From Castanea sativa (lineage: Eukaryota; Streptophyta; Magnoliopsida; Fagales; Fagaceae), in NCBI RefSeq assembly GCF_040712315.1, contig NC_134023.1, positions 11,789,442-11,853,441 on the forward strand: 64,000 nucleotides of DNA, written 5' to 3'. Every line of letters starts with the position of its first letter. Position 1 is the first letter of the stretch. Below, in pieces: positions 32,628 to 45,307 of the stretch. Position numbers and translations under genes: made by a program. The notes below the pieces were generated by a model. The model was not told where the DNA came from. It saw only the letters and a program-made list of their open reading frames with translations, and ran no database searches.

Positions 32628-34593
32628 AAATTTGAAAACCATGTTCATGACTTATTAGTTACTAGGCATGGCGTTGAAATTCAAGGCTACAAGGAAGCCA
32701 TGTGTTCGCGTGGGGCATGGAAGCTTTGGGCATGTATTTAATGTGCACCTTAGTTGTCACATGAAGATGAAGGCCAGAGCGCTAGTCACGTAGAAGCAAA
32801 AGGAGACAATTAACAAGCCAATGCTTCTTCTTACATGGTGTCCACCTTGGGTGAATTTGAATCAACATAAGTCGATTGCTTTTGCAGTTTCAAGGATAGC
32901 TCAACTCCTCCTTTAACACTGCGTCGGTAAAGAATCAACATGAAAACACGCGGCTCACAGGGACAAGGTTGAAGTGCCCAAAATCAAATGCAGTGCGTTA
33001 CAAACTCACAATGTGGAAAAGTAAAGAGCTTTAGACGACCTTTACTCTTTGGCATGGGTAAGGAATAAGGATAGGCAAACAAAGCTCACACAGATAGCGG
33101 GGAACAAAGGTAGTCTGATGTTAATGCGGGCGAAAGAGAGCGACTGGTTATTGAACCCGATGTTATAGAAGAATAACTGAACAATTCAGCTTGCTTCTCT
33201 AGCGCTAATGTGTGAAGGCGAGAGCTGGCAATTGGAGTTCGTATATGAACTATGCTACCTCTATGCTCCGTCAACAACAGTCAACAGCTGCGAGATGAAG
33301 AGCGAAACACACGAAGGAACCTACACCGATAGTCACAAGATGAAAGCAGTGAGACGGCTAGCTTACAAGTCAATGGCCACAAGATGAAGGCAGTGAGATG
33401 GCTACGCCGACGAAGCTCTCAGAGACAGCGAGAGGACCGTCATGCTTGGATCCTTTGAATGCTGAGATGAAGACCCCACAATTCGCTCTGGACCATCGCG
33501 CGGAGGACATCGACTCACAAAGGAGGGCAGCAGCAACAAAGTCTAAGACGAAGCAGCTTTAACTTCAATCGGCAAGACGATGAAAGAAGAAGAGTGTAGT
33601 TTTGAGATGAAGCAAGATGAAAGTTGGTGCTTGAATCCGATATGTGGTTGTCTCTATGCTCTGGCACCAACAACTGCGAGGTGGAGTCGATGGATGGGCG
33701 AACAAAGCTACGCACCTAGAGTTGTGGAACAAGGACAGTAAGTGCAATCCGTGGATTCTAAGAGGAGGAGCAATGCACGATGACTTGCTCTGGACTTAGC
33801 GCCGACTCAAGAAGGTGGTTCAAAGACGAAGCTGCTATAAGTCGAATCCATTGGACACCAAGACAAGAAAATAGGACGCTTTTGAGGCTTAACGCCGAGT
33901 CCCCAACTCCTAAAGATAGTTTAGAGATGAACGGGATGACGACGGTAGTTCCAAGAGGAATCAACTGATGCTTGAACCCATGTCGCCGACTTCAATGCTC
34001 TATGAAAAAGAAAAAAAAAAAAAAAACAAATAAGTAAAAGGCAAATGAAGGATAAAAGCAAAGAACATGTTTCTAGGCTTCGCAGAAGAAAGTGGTAGAT
34101 GACTTCAGGCCTCCTTTGAGATTTGTTTTCACTTGGAGATCATTAAGTTCACTTTTATAAGTAGGCTAGGCTGTAAGAAAAAGAAAACCCTAGCATCCTA
34201 AAGGCTGCCGCTACAACATTGTAAAAAAAAAAAAAAAAAGCGCGCAAGGGAAGACAGCTTCAACACCGACTCTACTAAGAAGACTACCGTGAGCCTGTGG
34301 TCCAAAACAAAGACTTTTGTGCAATCAAGCTCACAAGGCGTCGAGTGACTAAAAAAAAAAAAAATGATAATTGGGCCGTATGCCTAACTAAGACCATGGA
34401 ACAATACTTTTCAATCCAATGCTAAAACTGTAATGTACAGCATTGAGATTGAGGAAGCTAAAATCTTCTTTTTAATGGATGAAGATCTTGCTTTCCTGTG
34501 AACTTAGTCCGAAATTGGAATTAATAAAATACTTCAAACCTCGACTTCCTTGCATTAGAAAGATGCAAAGCCGAATATTGAAGTGGGGGCATT
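32628..34593 (+). other. Non-coding internal region of the gypsy element, right of the nested insertion
   Basis: No conserved protein domain was recognised in either strand. About 33330-33410 contains two copies of CACAAGATGAA(A/G)GCAGTGAGA spaced 42 bases apart. The purine tract at its end primes the 3' LTR. Confidence 0.5.
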
Positions 34594-35342
34594 TGTAGAC
34601 ATCAAAATTTTATGATGAATTCATAGACGTCCAATTGATCATGATCGTGTATTTTTTGTTTATTAAATTAAGTTATAATTGATGATGTGAATAGTTAGCA
34701 AATGAATTCGAGTCACATGACAACACCAAATGAAGAAGGCCAAGTGGCAACTTCAGAAGAAAAGACTCATATGGAATGTTCTAATTAAATGCAAGACCAA
34801 ATTAAAGTTAAATTTGTATTTAAATTCGAAATTTGTAATTAACTTTGAATAAATGCTGAGAGAAAAATTCAAAATTAAAGACCATTGAGTCGCCTATAAA
34901 TAGAGGCTTCTCATATGAAAAAAGGAGGAGAAACTTAGAGCGAAAAACCCTACTGACACTGCCAAAATAAAGAGTCTTCTCTAAGTCCAAAAGGGCGCTC
35001 TTGTTCCCTCAAAAATCAAGCTCGTTCCTACTTTTTCAAATCAAAGTAGGGATTTTTCTTCAATTTAAATTGAGATCAAGCCAACGACCCTTGCATCAAA
35101 TCAAGTACGTTCAACTACTTATTCAACTTGGAGGCATTAAGGCACAATTCAAGATCAAACTTCACAGCCCTTTAGATTGTAAACTTTCTTAGAGATCAAA
35201 TCAAAAGAGTTTATTGTATTCTTTCATTTGTAAAGAGTCACACATAGGATTTTACTCACACATATACAAATCAATATAAATTGATAATTTGTTATACTAT
35301 TTGTGATCGTGTGATTTATCTTTTACGAAAATTGTGTATACA
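34594..35342 (+). repeat. 3' LTR of the gypsy-type element
   Basis: It aligns with 21603-22357 from TGTAGACATC to GTGTATACA. Its TATA-like box is CCTATAAATAGAGG (34893-34906), closer to consensus than the one in the 5' LTR. Directly upstream is the purine-rich tract used for plus-strand priming. Confidence 0.9.
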
Positions 35343-36350
35343 ATGATATCTCTATAGTTTTAAATTTTTATTTATTTATTGAAAAAATGGAGGAAAAATA
35401 AGGAATAAAACTCTCAATATGCTATATTTTAGCATCAAACTACAAAATACATGCATTACTTGGGAGGCTAGTTGTAAAAAAAAAAAATACTGCTCATCTA
35501 CAATAACGTCCTAAAAATAGAACTTATTGTAGAAAGTTGGGAAAAATAAAATAATATGCTTTAATGTCTCTCTCTTCCTAAAATATCTCCCTTCTTTGTC
35601 TCTCTTCAGTCTCTCATTTCCTCCTCCTCCTCTCTCGACAAATAGCCCTTACCAAAATGCTCTCTCTTTCTCTCCCCATGCCCGCTCAGCCTAGCACTCT
35701 AGACATTGTTCCTCTACTTAATTTTCTCTTCGCTCTTTTGCTCTCTCTATCTCTTCCCTATCACTTCTCTCTCTCAGGCGGTGCAGTGGTAGAGGCGTAG
35801 TGGATTGTGGTCACATGGGTTATCGTTTGTTGGTGGGTCAAGGGGTGGTGCGGTGGTGGTGGCGTGGGTCGTGGGTAGTGGTGGTGTGGGTTGTTGTTGG
35901 CCGTGGGTGGGATGTGAGTTTTGGGTTTCTATGGGTCATGCGATGGTGGATCCGGTCTGTATGGTAGTGGGCTAGTTTGGTGTGGTGGGTATGTGGTTTT
36001 TTGGTTTTTGGTGGCTGTTGATGGTTGTGATGGTGGTGGAGGTGCTAAATTTCTTGTGATGGTTGTTGGGTGGTGTTTATGGTGCAGCTTGGATTTGGAT
36101 TAGGTGGTGGTTTCAGATTTAATGGGTTTTGGTGGTTGTTATGGCGGTGGCAACTGTGGTTGTTATGGCTGGTGGCATGGTTGGTTGTAGTGGTTGCTAG
36201 TGGTGGTTTCAGTTTCTGTTAACGGCAGTGATTGAGTTTCGGTGGTTGGGATGATATAGGTTTGAGTAGTGGGCTGTAGATAAGATGATTTAAGTATGGG
36301 TTTGGGTGGTGGATAGTGGGTGGTGGGTGGTAGATGTGTTGATTTTTTTG

Positions 36351-36382
<32 letters not shown>

Positions 36383-38416
36383 ATGAAGAAGAAAATAGAG
36401 AGATGAGGAGAAGAGAGATATGTGATATATTATTTTATTGGATAGTATATATTATTTTAATTAATTATATGTTAAAATAAAATTTAGGTTTTTATTCAAA
36501 AAAAAAAAAAAGTAGAGTTTTGGATATTAGGTATATTGTAAAATGACAAAGTATAATAGATAAATTAACTTTTTAGATAGTAAAATTGAAACTATTATGC
36601 AATTTTAGAGGCTAATGCTAAGAGCAATTGAAGCTTGAATTGATTGGATTGAAACAGGGAAAAAAGGAGTTTGAATTCAAATGGGAAAATGTGTGTTTGT
36701 GTGGTGGGAAGTTTGTTACTTAGAAATTGTGAGTATTTTAAATTTTAAATTTGAAGAGATAAAATAAATTTTAGGAAAATGAGGTGAATTTTGTATTTTA
36801 ATTTTACACAAAATTTGATAATGACTTTTATACCCTCATTTATTTGTTTGAAATAATGTTAGTTAAAATTTAGGGGTGGTTTAGAGAATTGAATAGGTAA
36901 CTGATTCTCTCTTATTCCTTATAAAAAAGAAAAAAAAAATTTCTCTCTTATTGGACTAAATGGACTGATTCACTATTTTGCATTATCATTATAGTATCAT
37001 AATTTACAATAACTGATAGATGATTGGGAAAGTTTAAAGATGAAAATAAAATGGTGTAAAATAAAAAGAGAGAGAATAAAATAAATTAGTAGTAATTGTG
37101 TGGGTCGAAAAATATTTTTTAGAAAGAATTGATTAAATAGCCGTCACAATTAATTTAGTAAATATGAGTCTAAGATTTTAATTAGACAAAATGAAACTCC
37201 GAAAGAATGGAGAGAAACTGGAGAATAGAAAATATGAAAATAACTTATATCTAGTGGATATATATATGCCCTCAAAAAGCTTAAGGGTGGATGTAATCAG
37301 TATAACTTTTCCTTCTTCATTTTTATGCTTAGCACTTAATACTTTTTGTCACTCAGAAATTTCTGAGTCCATTACTCACCTCCAATCATGGATAACATAG
37401 GGTAAAGAACCAGTGCAAATGTGTGTAAAAAAATTTGAGCTTCATTAATAATGTCCTTATTTAATTATGGGGTAACAACATGTTCATTTGTTCCCAGTGA
37501 AGTTGCCACTGTGGCCACACTGCCTTAGACTTGCGAGTTGTATGACTCGCTTTCTCTTTTCTTTGGAAGTCACCACTTGGTTTATGTCCATGAACCAAAT
37601 TAGGCCTCTTGGGCTTCTTACGTGGGTCTACATACTAGAAACTAGGTCTAGAGTTAAAATATGTGGATGGTAGGTGTTAGGTGCCAAACCTCACTCAACC
37701 CATGGGCCGATCTTTTCTAATGTTGATAGACCATATTTAAGTAAGATTATTAACAAAGCCCAATATCTTAATCATGAAATCATTACATTAAATAAAACAC
37801 ACAAGGCAAATATCTCATATCTTTACATAAAAGGAAATAAACTCAAATCAAATATCAATCAAATATATCAAGTCAAATCAAATATTCTAAATAGAAACAA
37901 ATCAATTCTAATTAAATCAGACAAATCAACCAAAAATTAATAAGGAAACATCCTATTCTAAACATCTCATAGAAAAGTCAAGAGAATAAATCATGGCAAG
38001 CAATTAATTTGCATTTATCACCCTAACCCTAAATGTTCATAATCAAACAGAATCACACATCTCTTAAAAAAATATGAAAAATATCACAGAACATAAATCA
38101 AGCAATTAAAACAAAAATTTATCATTTTTTGGGTTAAGCTATGTACCCATGGAGGAGGTTGTGTACGCAGTACGCATCTTTATGGGCCTGCATATGCACC
38201 TTTAACCATCCGCACACATCTTGATATGGAAACAAAATTCTAGAAACAAGTTCACATGTTGAATCAAATCCACATCCATTAATGTATCAATTCAGCCCTT
38301 TAAACAATACATGGTGAGACACAACAATCAAAATCTATTCCTAAACATCATCAAGAATGCACAGAAAATAAATCAAGGAAAACAAATCAAAGTCTATTCC
38401 TAAACATGCATATAGA
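35343..38416. other. Intergenic low-complexity and AT-rich DNA
   Basis: No gene supported. About 35570-35780 is CT-rich, 35800-36330 is a G/T-rich run built from GGTGG(T/G)-like units, and 36353-36379 is (GA)n. That CT-rich to GT-rich to (GA)n layout and the TTGTAAAAT phrases near 36537 resemble the interior of the PIF-type MITEs elsewhere in the window, but I found no clear ends. From 36640 on nothing is recognisable. Confidence 0.5.
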
Positions 38417-38675
38417 GGGCGTTTGGATTCACGTCCAACGTCCACGTCCACGTTTTGGACTTTTTTTTTTTTTTTTTTTTTTGTTTCTGCTGCAGTGGGG
38501 ACATGTGCGCAGTGCGCGCACTGTGCGGCACTGTGCGTGCACTGTTTATGTACTTTTTTATCAATTTTTTTTATTAAAAATGGGTCCCGCATCACTATTC
38601 ACACATTTAAAAATTATTTTGCTACAGTGTTTTCAGTTTTCAGTTTTCAGCAATAAGTTCTATCCAAACGGACCC
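38417..38675. mobile_element. Small TIR element (MITE)
   Basis: The left end GGGCGTTTGGAT and the right end ATCCAAACGGACCC are inverted copies apart from small differences. The interior has a T-run and the segment TTAAAAATTATTTTGCTACAG shared with 1916-2160. Target duplication not resolved. Confidence 0.6.
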
Positions 38676-39413
38676 ATAATCTCAAATTTTTCTTAAGAAC
38701 ATCATAGCACAAACCAAAACATTTTCATTCACATATTCATATATCAATTCAACTCTTGAGAACAAACAAAAATAAACATAAACAAATCAAAGATAAACAA
38801 ATAAAAAAATATCATGCATAGAATATCACATATATTGAAGAACAACAAAATATGAAATAAAACATGTTCAAACTAAGTAAGAGTCATGGAGAGGGACTCA
38901 TCTTGCTTGAAGATTAAAACTTTGAGTATTTAACTGTCCTCTCAATGCCTACACAACAATAATCAATGAGATATCAAGGTAATTAAAGAATTCAATGGAA
39001 CTTTAGTTATCACAACTCAAAATAAAAATGTTTCTTGAAAAGCTTATTTGAAAAATGGTTTCTTTTGAAATATACTCTTTTAGAAAGATGTTTTGAAAAT
39101 CCAAAAATGTTGTTGTATGAACAACTTAGTGAGACAAAATATTCATCTTGAAGAACATAGATAAAAGACTCTCTAGAACCAATTCATAAAGTTTTGAAAA
39201 CGTTTAGAAATAAGATTAGAAAATAGTTTATATCCTAAGTGTGAAACAGAGAGAAGTTTTTGAAAACAATTTTCTTTTTTACATATTTCTAAAATTATAA
39301 AATTATTAATTAAAATATTTATATATTATTGGTTTGACCATCGGTCAAACTTCGGTCAGACCAGAGAATTGAGAAGTAGTCCTCTTTCTGATTTTTTGTC
39401 CGTTTTGGTTTTT
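38676..39413. other. AT-rich intergenic DNA, nothing recognised
   Basis: No coding frame or RNA gene is supported here. Confidence 0.5.
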
Positions 39414-39418
39414 GAAAC

Positions 39419-39937
39419 TGATGAATCACGGGTTCGTCAGTTGTAGTGAGGTCGTCCAGACGGGACCAGAAGCCTGCTTGTGTCGCGACGGAAGAAGAAA
39501 TTCTCCGAAATAGTCACCGGTGTGGTGCCTGCCACAACGCCTCTAATGCCAAAGTTAGTACCAGGGAGTTTATAATAATAGACTATAAAAATGATTAGGG
39601 ATATCTTGTAACTGTCTTCGTACCTTGTGTTGGCAATGCGTGAGCTTTATATATGTTGTTCTAGATTCTAACCATTGTGGCAGTTATTGTGGTTTTAGTG
39701 CCTCTTTTAGTAACGCCTCCTGGCTTGTTGATATGAGCTTTAATGACCTCTTAACAGTCCATACAACTGTCACTATAACCGCCTGAGGTATTTATTTAGA
39801 GTGCATTAAGTGGCTTCTTTCCCTTCGTCTGTGATAGAGCTGGAATCGTCAATGGCATTTGATTACCTCGTCTGTAAACACCACTTCGTTGGTTTGGATG
39901 ACTTCGTCCAGATAAGTTCAGTTCGTCAGTCCCATCA
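39419..39937. mobile_element. Solo LTR (family A, copy 2) with perfect 5-bp target duplication
   Basis: It starts TGATGAATCACG and ends CAGTCCCATCA. GAAAC lies on both sides (39414-39418 and 39938-39942). It contains CACCGGTGTGGTGCCTGCCA and a TATA-like GCTTTATATATG (39640-39651). With no internal region or partner LTR nearby, it is a solo LTR left by recombination. Confidence 0.8.
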
Positions 39938-39942
39938 GAAAC

Positions 39943-40306
39943 TATGAGAAAACTGTCGAGCCTCACTATTTTCTTCTCCCAAAAAAAAACACACATTATC
40001 CATTTTTGCTCCTCAATTTTCTATCGATCGGTTTTTAACATAAACAGTAAAAGAATTGAAAGGAAAAATTGAAAAGAAACAAAAAATTTTAATTTTGCTA
40101 AAATTTAAGGTAAAATATAAAATTACTTTTGGGATTTGGGTTAATGGTAGATACTACCAAACCTTTTTAAAAATATTCAATTTGCTTAATGCGAGCTTAT
40201 GTGAGGAAGTGATTTTAACAATTACAATTCCAAGAGAGTGGCTCAGGTAATGTTAAAATGTGAATTCCATAAAATAGGTTTTGTTTGGTTGCCAAGAATA
40301 ACAAAT

Positions 40307-40337
<31 letters not shown>

Positions 40338-43300
40338 TTGGATTGACAAGTTCTAATTGGACTAACTAAGCCACATTGCTAGGATTGCACCTTAGTTAAT
40401 TTCAGGAGATATGCTGCCCTTAAATACACTATGACTTAGTGCTTATGACACACACACCAAATGAGCACTAGAACTTCTTATACATTGTTCAAGTCCGTTA
40501 AAGTCACCGACCTTAAATGTTCTAGTCCAAATTTTAGTAACTATAAAATATCTTTCACCTAACTTCTTGACAACTTAGAAATTTGTGTTGATTTTTGTTT
40601 GATGGCCTTTTTTCGGTTGCTCGGTCACGTGTTGTCCGCTAAAGGGGTGACCTTTGTAGGCCCGGGTTGTGTTTAGGGAGTTGCATCCGAAACTCAACAT
40701 TGGGCCATGTGGTCCAATGGCTAAGCCTACAAAACCATTAAAGCTAAAGTTTAAGATTCATGATAATGATTGAATAAATATATAATATGCATTTGATATG
40801 GAAGCAAAGTTACTTATCTTTGTATGGTTTGTAGCTCCAACTGTGTAGCATTTGTGAGTTGATAGGATTTCAGCAGAATAACTCCAGCAGTGGAGAGGCA
40901 GTTTGCCATGATAACTTCAAGATTAAAGGGGAAAATTTGGTGCAACTAAAGGGAGAGAGAGTATGTCTAGCTATGTGTAGAGGCTGGTTAAGTTTGTCCC
41001 TTTTATCATGTACTTAAATGAGTTTCCCCTTGACAATGCTCTTTTTGTTGTTGTGAAACTATGAATGGGATTGCCTTCCATGAGAAGGGCTTTTGTAGGA
41101 TGTAATTTGTGCCTTCTAAGAGAAGGGCTTCATGTAAATTAGATTTATGTCTGCCATGAGAAGGGCTTTGATATGAAGCCTTGGTGCCTTCTAAGAGAAA
41201 GGCTTTAGTATTAGAAGTTTATGCCTTCCATGAGAAGGGCTTTTATAAGAGAGGTGGAGAAGAGTATTGAGATGTGTTTATGGACAGCAAAACAGTAGAA
41301 TTTCATAATGAGAGAATATAAGAGTGGAGTTTAGAAGAGTTGTAGTGTGTTGTATGTAATGATGTAGTAAATGTGTATGAGATTGTGTAAGAGAATTGGA
41401 GAAAGAGATGTTTTAGAGATATGGGCAGTAAGATAGATGTATTTTTAGAATATGGAAAGTGAGAGAATGAGTATAAGAGAGTAACGGTGTTGTAGTGTGT
41501 TTAGCAAAGCTGTTGGGATTTTCTATTGGAGGATGTATGAGGGCTTATGAAAGGCATTTATAAGCTAAGGGCTGAAGAATTTAGTTTCTGATTTGGAAAC
41601 AAAAAAATCAGAAGCTCAGAACTTCATTAAGAGCTTAAGAAGATAATTAGAGGGAAAAAGAGTAGGGAAGTTTATGAGAGAGTTGTTCTTCTCTATTGGT
41701 ATGTTTTGGTGTGTTGATGGGAGACTCTATTTATAGCTGAGTTTAAGGGGGTATTTTAGTAAATAATCTAAGCCAAAATCTGTCCCAATCAGCAATGAAT
41801 TTTCAGAAAATCCATCATAAGATTTGGCCAAAGATGGTATGTTTAGCTTTAAGGTATTCTTGTTGTTTTGGGTAATAGTTGCTGGAGGAAAGAGCAGTAG
41901 AAAATGAAATTATTTTAATAAGAAAAAGACAGTTTCTTTAGTTGGTTTTAGTTTTTAGCCAATGAGGAAAATTAGTAATGTTAAGGTTGTTGGGTATTGT
42001 CACAGCTTTTCTAAAAAAGTTGTCCCAACTGTCAAAAAGGGCTGTCACAACTGTCATAAGACAGCTGTTGCTTGGGGCAGAAGTAGATGAGGTCAGATGT
42101 CAGGCTGCTGAGATTTCAGCATTAAATGGCTGATGATGTCACTTTCAGCAAATATCAAGTGCTGAACATATCGTTGGTGTTCTGCTGCAAATGTTTCTTT
42201 TTTTTGGGTGTTTGTATTTTTGATCCAAGGTTCTATTACAACACATTTTTAGTAAGTAATAGAATGATTGGTTGAAAGTTAATAAAGATTTAGAGATTTA
42301 GTCAAGGTCTCATTATGTTGTGACTTAATCTTGATGAGCAAGAAGAACATTTAATGCTCTGCTCTAGTAGTTGGCAAAGGAATATTTAGTCAGATTGTGG
42401 CAGACAGGAGGTAGGTATTAAAGATATCATGAATATTTTATATATTTGGAGATTAAAGATAGCCAATCAGGTTAAGCCATGTGTTTGAGTTGGATTTTAG
42501 CTGAAAGAAGTAATGAGATTTATGTAGAATAATATAATTATGTTTCTAAATTTGTATAGGAACAGCTGGAGGTTGAATGAATAGTTATTTTCTCAGCATT
42601 TAGATGGTTGGAGATATTGAGTATTTGTCATATGATGAATATTAAGTTTTGAAAAAAGAGTAAAGGGGAATTTTATCATTTTAAGTTCTTTGTGATAAGA
42701 GATGCTTACCATATGTTACCCGCTACACATGGACTCGTTAGAGTTAAGGGAGTTGGAGAAGACACGCCAAGCAACCTGTTTCTTTTACCAACTTTAAACC
42801 GTTGGAGCTTTACTAAACATACCTCTTGACCCTCCAAATCATGACTCCTAAGGTTTCTCCAAAGAGACTCATGAGCTTGGATCATAAGCTGAAGATAATA
42901 TGATATACCTTGGGTTTTGTAGTCATTTTGTGTAAATATGAGCTTTTGTTGGAGAAGCCGCTTTCCATGAGTGTAAGAGAGGTAATATGGGCCGTGAGCT
43001 TTGACTCATTGCTTGAGTCCGATCCATATGTTGATGTTGATGTTGATGATGTCGTGAGGTTACAATTCCAATTAATGAAGAGGAAATGTGGACCATGAAT
43101 CCGCCTCTTGATGTAAGGATCTTGTGGGCCATATGAGCCCAATCAATGTAGTTGAATGAGATATGAGTTTATTTTGGGTTTTAAAGAGATTTACCCGTTG
43201 ATGTGGCATCGGTTGCCAATGAAGTAGTGCCATGTGGGTCAAAAAAAGAGTCCTCAACAATTTTTAACAAATAGTACAACCATCTTCTTCTATAGCAAAT

Positions 43301-44179
43301 AACATTATAGGAGCAAATTGAACAAAAGAGATAAAATTAGAGAGATCTAAAACTATTACCCACCTACTAAATGCAGAACTAGTCATTAGCACTAAGTGTG
43401 CATTTGGCATGAATTATTTTTGCCAACTTATTTATATAAAAAAAAAAATACTAGTATATAGTTACTTATGTATTGACTTTAGCAATTTGGTTCAATAAAA
43501 TTATAGTTAGTCTTCCTTAACAATATTATTAATCCTTTTAAGAGTATAAAAAAGTTATAGATCTAAAATTTAGAACAAAATTAACTAGCCCAAAAAATTA
43601 GTCCAACAACAAAAATGACAAATAGCATAGCTAAAAATAATTAAGCTCAATAAACTAATTTTATCCAAAACAAACAATATGGCCTTTTAAAAGTTTTAAC
43701 CAAATAATTTTGGCTTTAACCAGCAACAAATGCACGCATTAAAGTCACACACAAATATAAACAAAAAAAAAACAGTCAAGTTCCATTTTTATAAATGATT
43801 GCATTGTAATGTATTAAGAAACAATAATTTTGCATTTTTGTCTTCGCTAACCGTTTGATAATACTAAATAGATGTTTTTTAAGAGGAAAACCAATGCTTA
43901 TTTGGAGTTTCATAATATTTTTTTTTATACCTCCGCCTCTCCTAACTCTACATCCTAGCTCCTTCCTTATGACCATTGATCGGTAAATGACCGTTGATGG
44001 GTAAACCACCGCGGAATTTCATATTTAGGATGACATATATGAAAGTCAATTCTAGATCTATCCTCTTCCTTTTGGTAGAAGTTTCATATCCCCTGTTTCA
44101 ACAAAGGAGTCCCTGTACCAAAAAAGAAAAAAAAAAGACCAAGATACTTTATTTAACAATAAAGGAAAGAGAGAGTAGA
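39943..44179. other. Intergenic DNA without recognised genes
   Basis: It holds (GA)n at about 40306-40331 and the five-unit repeat at 41068-41245. A TATA-like GACTCTATTTATAGCTGAG (41724-41742) and neighbouring sequence look LTR-like, but no pair of ends or coding domain was found. Confidence 0.45.
41068..41245 (+). repeat. Five imperfect copies of a short hairpin-forming unit
   Basis: The core TGCCTTC(C/T)A(T/A)GAGAAGGGCTT recurs five times at about 41069, 41109, 41150, 41189 and 41221, 32-41 bases apart with unrelated AT-rich spacers. GCCTTC and GAAGGGC within each unit can pair into a small stem. The third copy is the most degraded (TCTGCCATGAGAAGGGC). Function unknown. Confidence 0.8.
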
Positions 44180-44313
44180 TTACTTGTAGGTAATGGTGCA
44201 ATAATGTAAATGCAACCCCGTCAATGCTTTCATTATATCGACGTGAGTGAGAACAAGGTCGTGACAAACTGCATTGTGCAAGAGATAGTTCTATAGAATA
44301 ACACTTTTGAGCA

Positions 44314-44853
44314 TATATATATATATATATATATATTGATGATGCCGAAAATATCACCGGTGAGTTGCAAGCACTCCTCAAACTAAAGCAATACCTGCAA
44401 AAAGAAGATAAAGGACCCAAAAGAGAGCACCGGTGTGGTGCCGGCCAAAAACCCTCCGAAGGTCAAGTTAGAATCTCGTTTCTTTAACCCTAGAATGCCA
44501 GAGTTAAGAATATTATGCGTACCTTCATATCTAGGGTTTCTGGGGTATTTATATTGGGTGGAATTACCTTTCTTTTAGGATACAACTTCCTGCTCAAGTT
44601 CCTTTTCATATAGGAGTCTTCTCAAACGTGTGACGCAAGAAGTCCAAGTGTGCACGTTTGCGTGGGGATAAAGCAAAAATTCATTTGAAACATATCAAAT
44701 GACATGCCACTTGGAATCTACAATTAATTCATACCTAACAGATACTTAGCAAAATCTAACCATCATAGTCGCATCACCTACAGTGTCGATCCGTCTTCAT
44801 GCTCTTCGTCCTTTCAAGTTTTATGGGAATATCCATCTCCTATTTTTATCCCC

Positions 44854-44898
<45 letters not shown>
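44314..44898. repeat. (AT)n microsatellite split by a solo LTR
   Basis: AT repeats occur at about 44314-44336 and 44858-44898, immediately either side of the LTR. The original tract lay in the resistance pseudogene after its LRR. Confidence 0.8.
44337..44857. mobile_element. Solo LTR (distant family-A relative, copy 3) inserted in an AT repeat
   Basis: It starts TGATGATGCCG and, taking TATAT as target duplication, ends CCCCTTCA. It shares CACCGGTGTGGTGCC and CCTCCGA with the copies at 31488 and 39419 in the same relative position. Because both flanks are AT repeat, the duplication cannot be proven. Confidence 0.55.
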
Positions 44899-44902
<4 letters not shown>

Positions 44903-45307
44903 CACAGTTGATGGAAGTTCCAGCAATGTTTGAAGGTTATTGCAGTGGCACAGATCAAGAGCTTCCAGTCTTGAAAGTTGGCTAATGCTTGTAGGCAGGG
45001 TGACAAAGCTGTTATCAGCTAGTGCTAAATATTTTAACGAGGATAGGCAGCTAATGCCAGTAAGCCCCATTGCTTTCAATCAAGACATTTCACTCAAATA
45101 AAGTTTCTTCAAACACTTTAATTTCCATAAGTTCTCTGGCAAATTAGCAAGTTTTGAGCATCGAGAAAGAATGAGTTCTTCAAGAGAACTCAAACTATCC
45201 ATGTTGCTTGGAAGACACCCAAGGTTTTCGCAGCCGCTTAGATCCAATAAAGTAAGAGCAATCAAACACTTAATTGATGAGGGTGATAGTTTCTTAATAG
45301 CAATATA

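Larger units (their letters stand above)
21603..35342 (+). mobile_element. Ty3/gypsy-type LTR retrotransposon, pol-less, with nested insertions
   Basis: LTRs at 21603-22357 and 34594-35342 begin TGTAGACATC and end TG(C/T)A-like; perfect 5-bp target duplications ATGAT lie at 21598-21602 and 35343-35347. A primer-site-like TGGTACGCCCAGTGGGAC follows the 5' LTR and a purine tract AAGTGGGGGCA (34580-34590) precedes the 3' LTR. The coding part is a gag relic only. After removing the hAT-like element and its contents (25420-32619), about 5 kb of internal sequence remains with no recognisable protease, reverse transcriptase or integrase. The LTRs differ at roughly one base in fourteen by eye plus small indels, so the insertion is old. 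Confidence 0.9.

Noticed and set aside
38341..38696. Overlapping open frames on both strands near 38.5 kb
   Set aside because: They lie in a small TIR element and include a homopolymer run; not a gene.
41068..41245. CRISPR array
   Set aside because: The repeats are short, imperfect and irregularly spaced, there are no cas genes, and this is plant nuclear DNA.
44337..44857. Reading the third LTR-like copy as ending at CATCA near 44776
   Set aside because: The 5-mers there do not match the left flank, whereas an end at 44857 gives AT repeat on both sides; the end at 44857 was preferred but is not certain.
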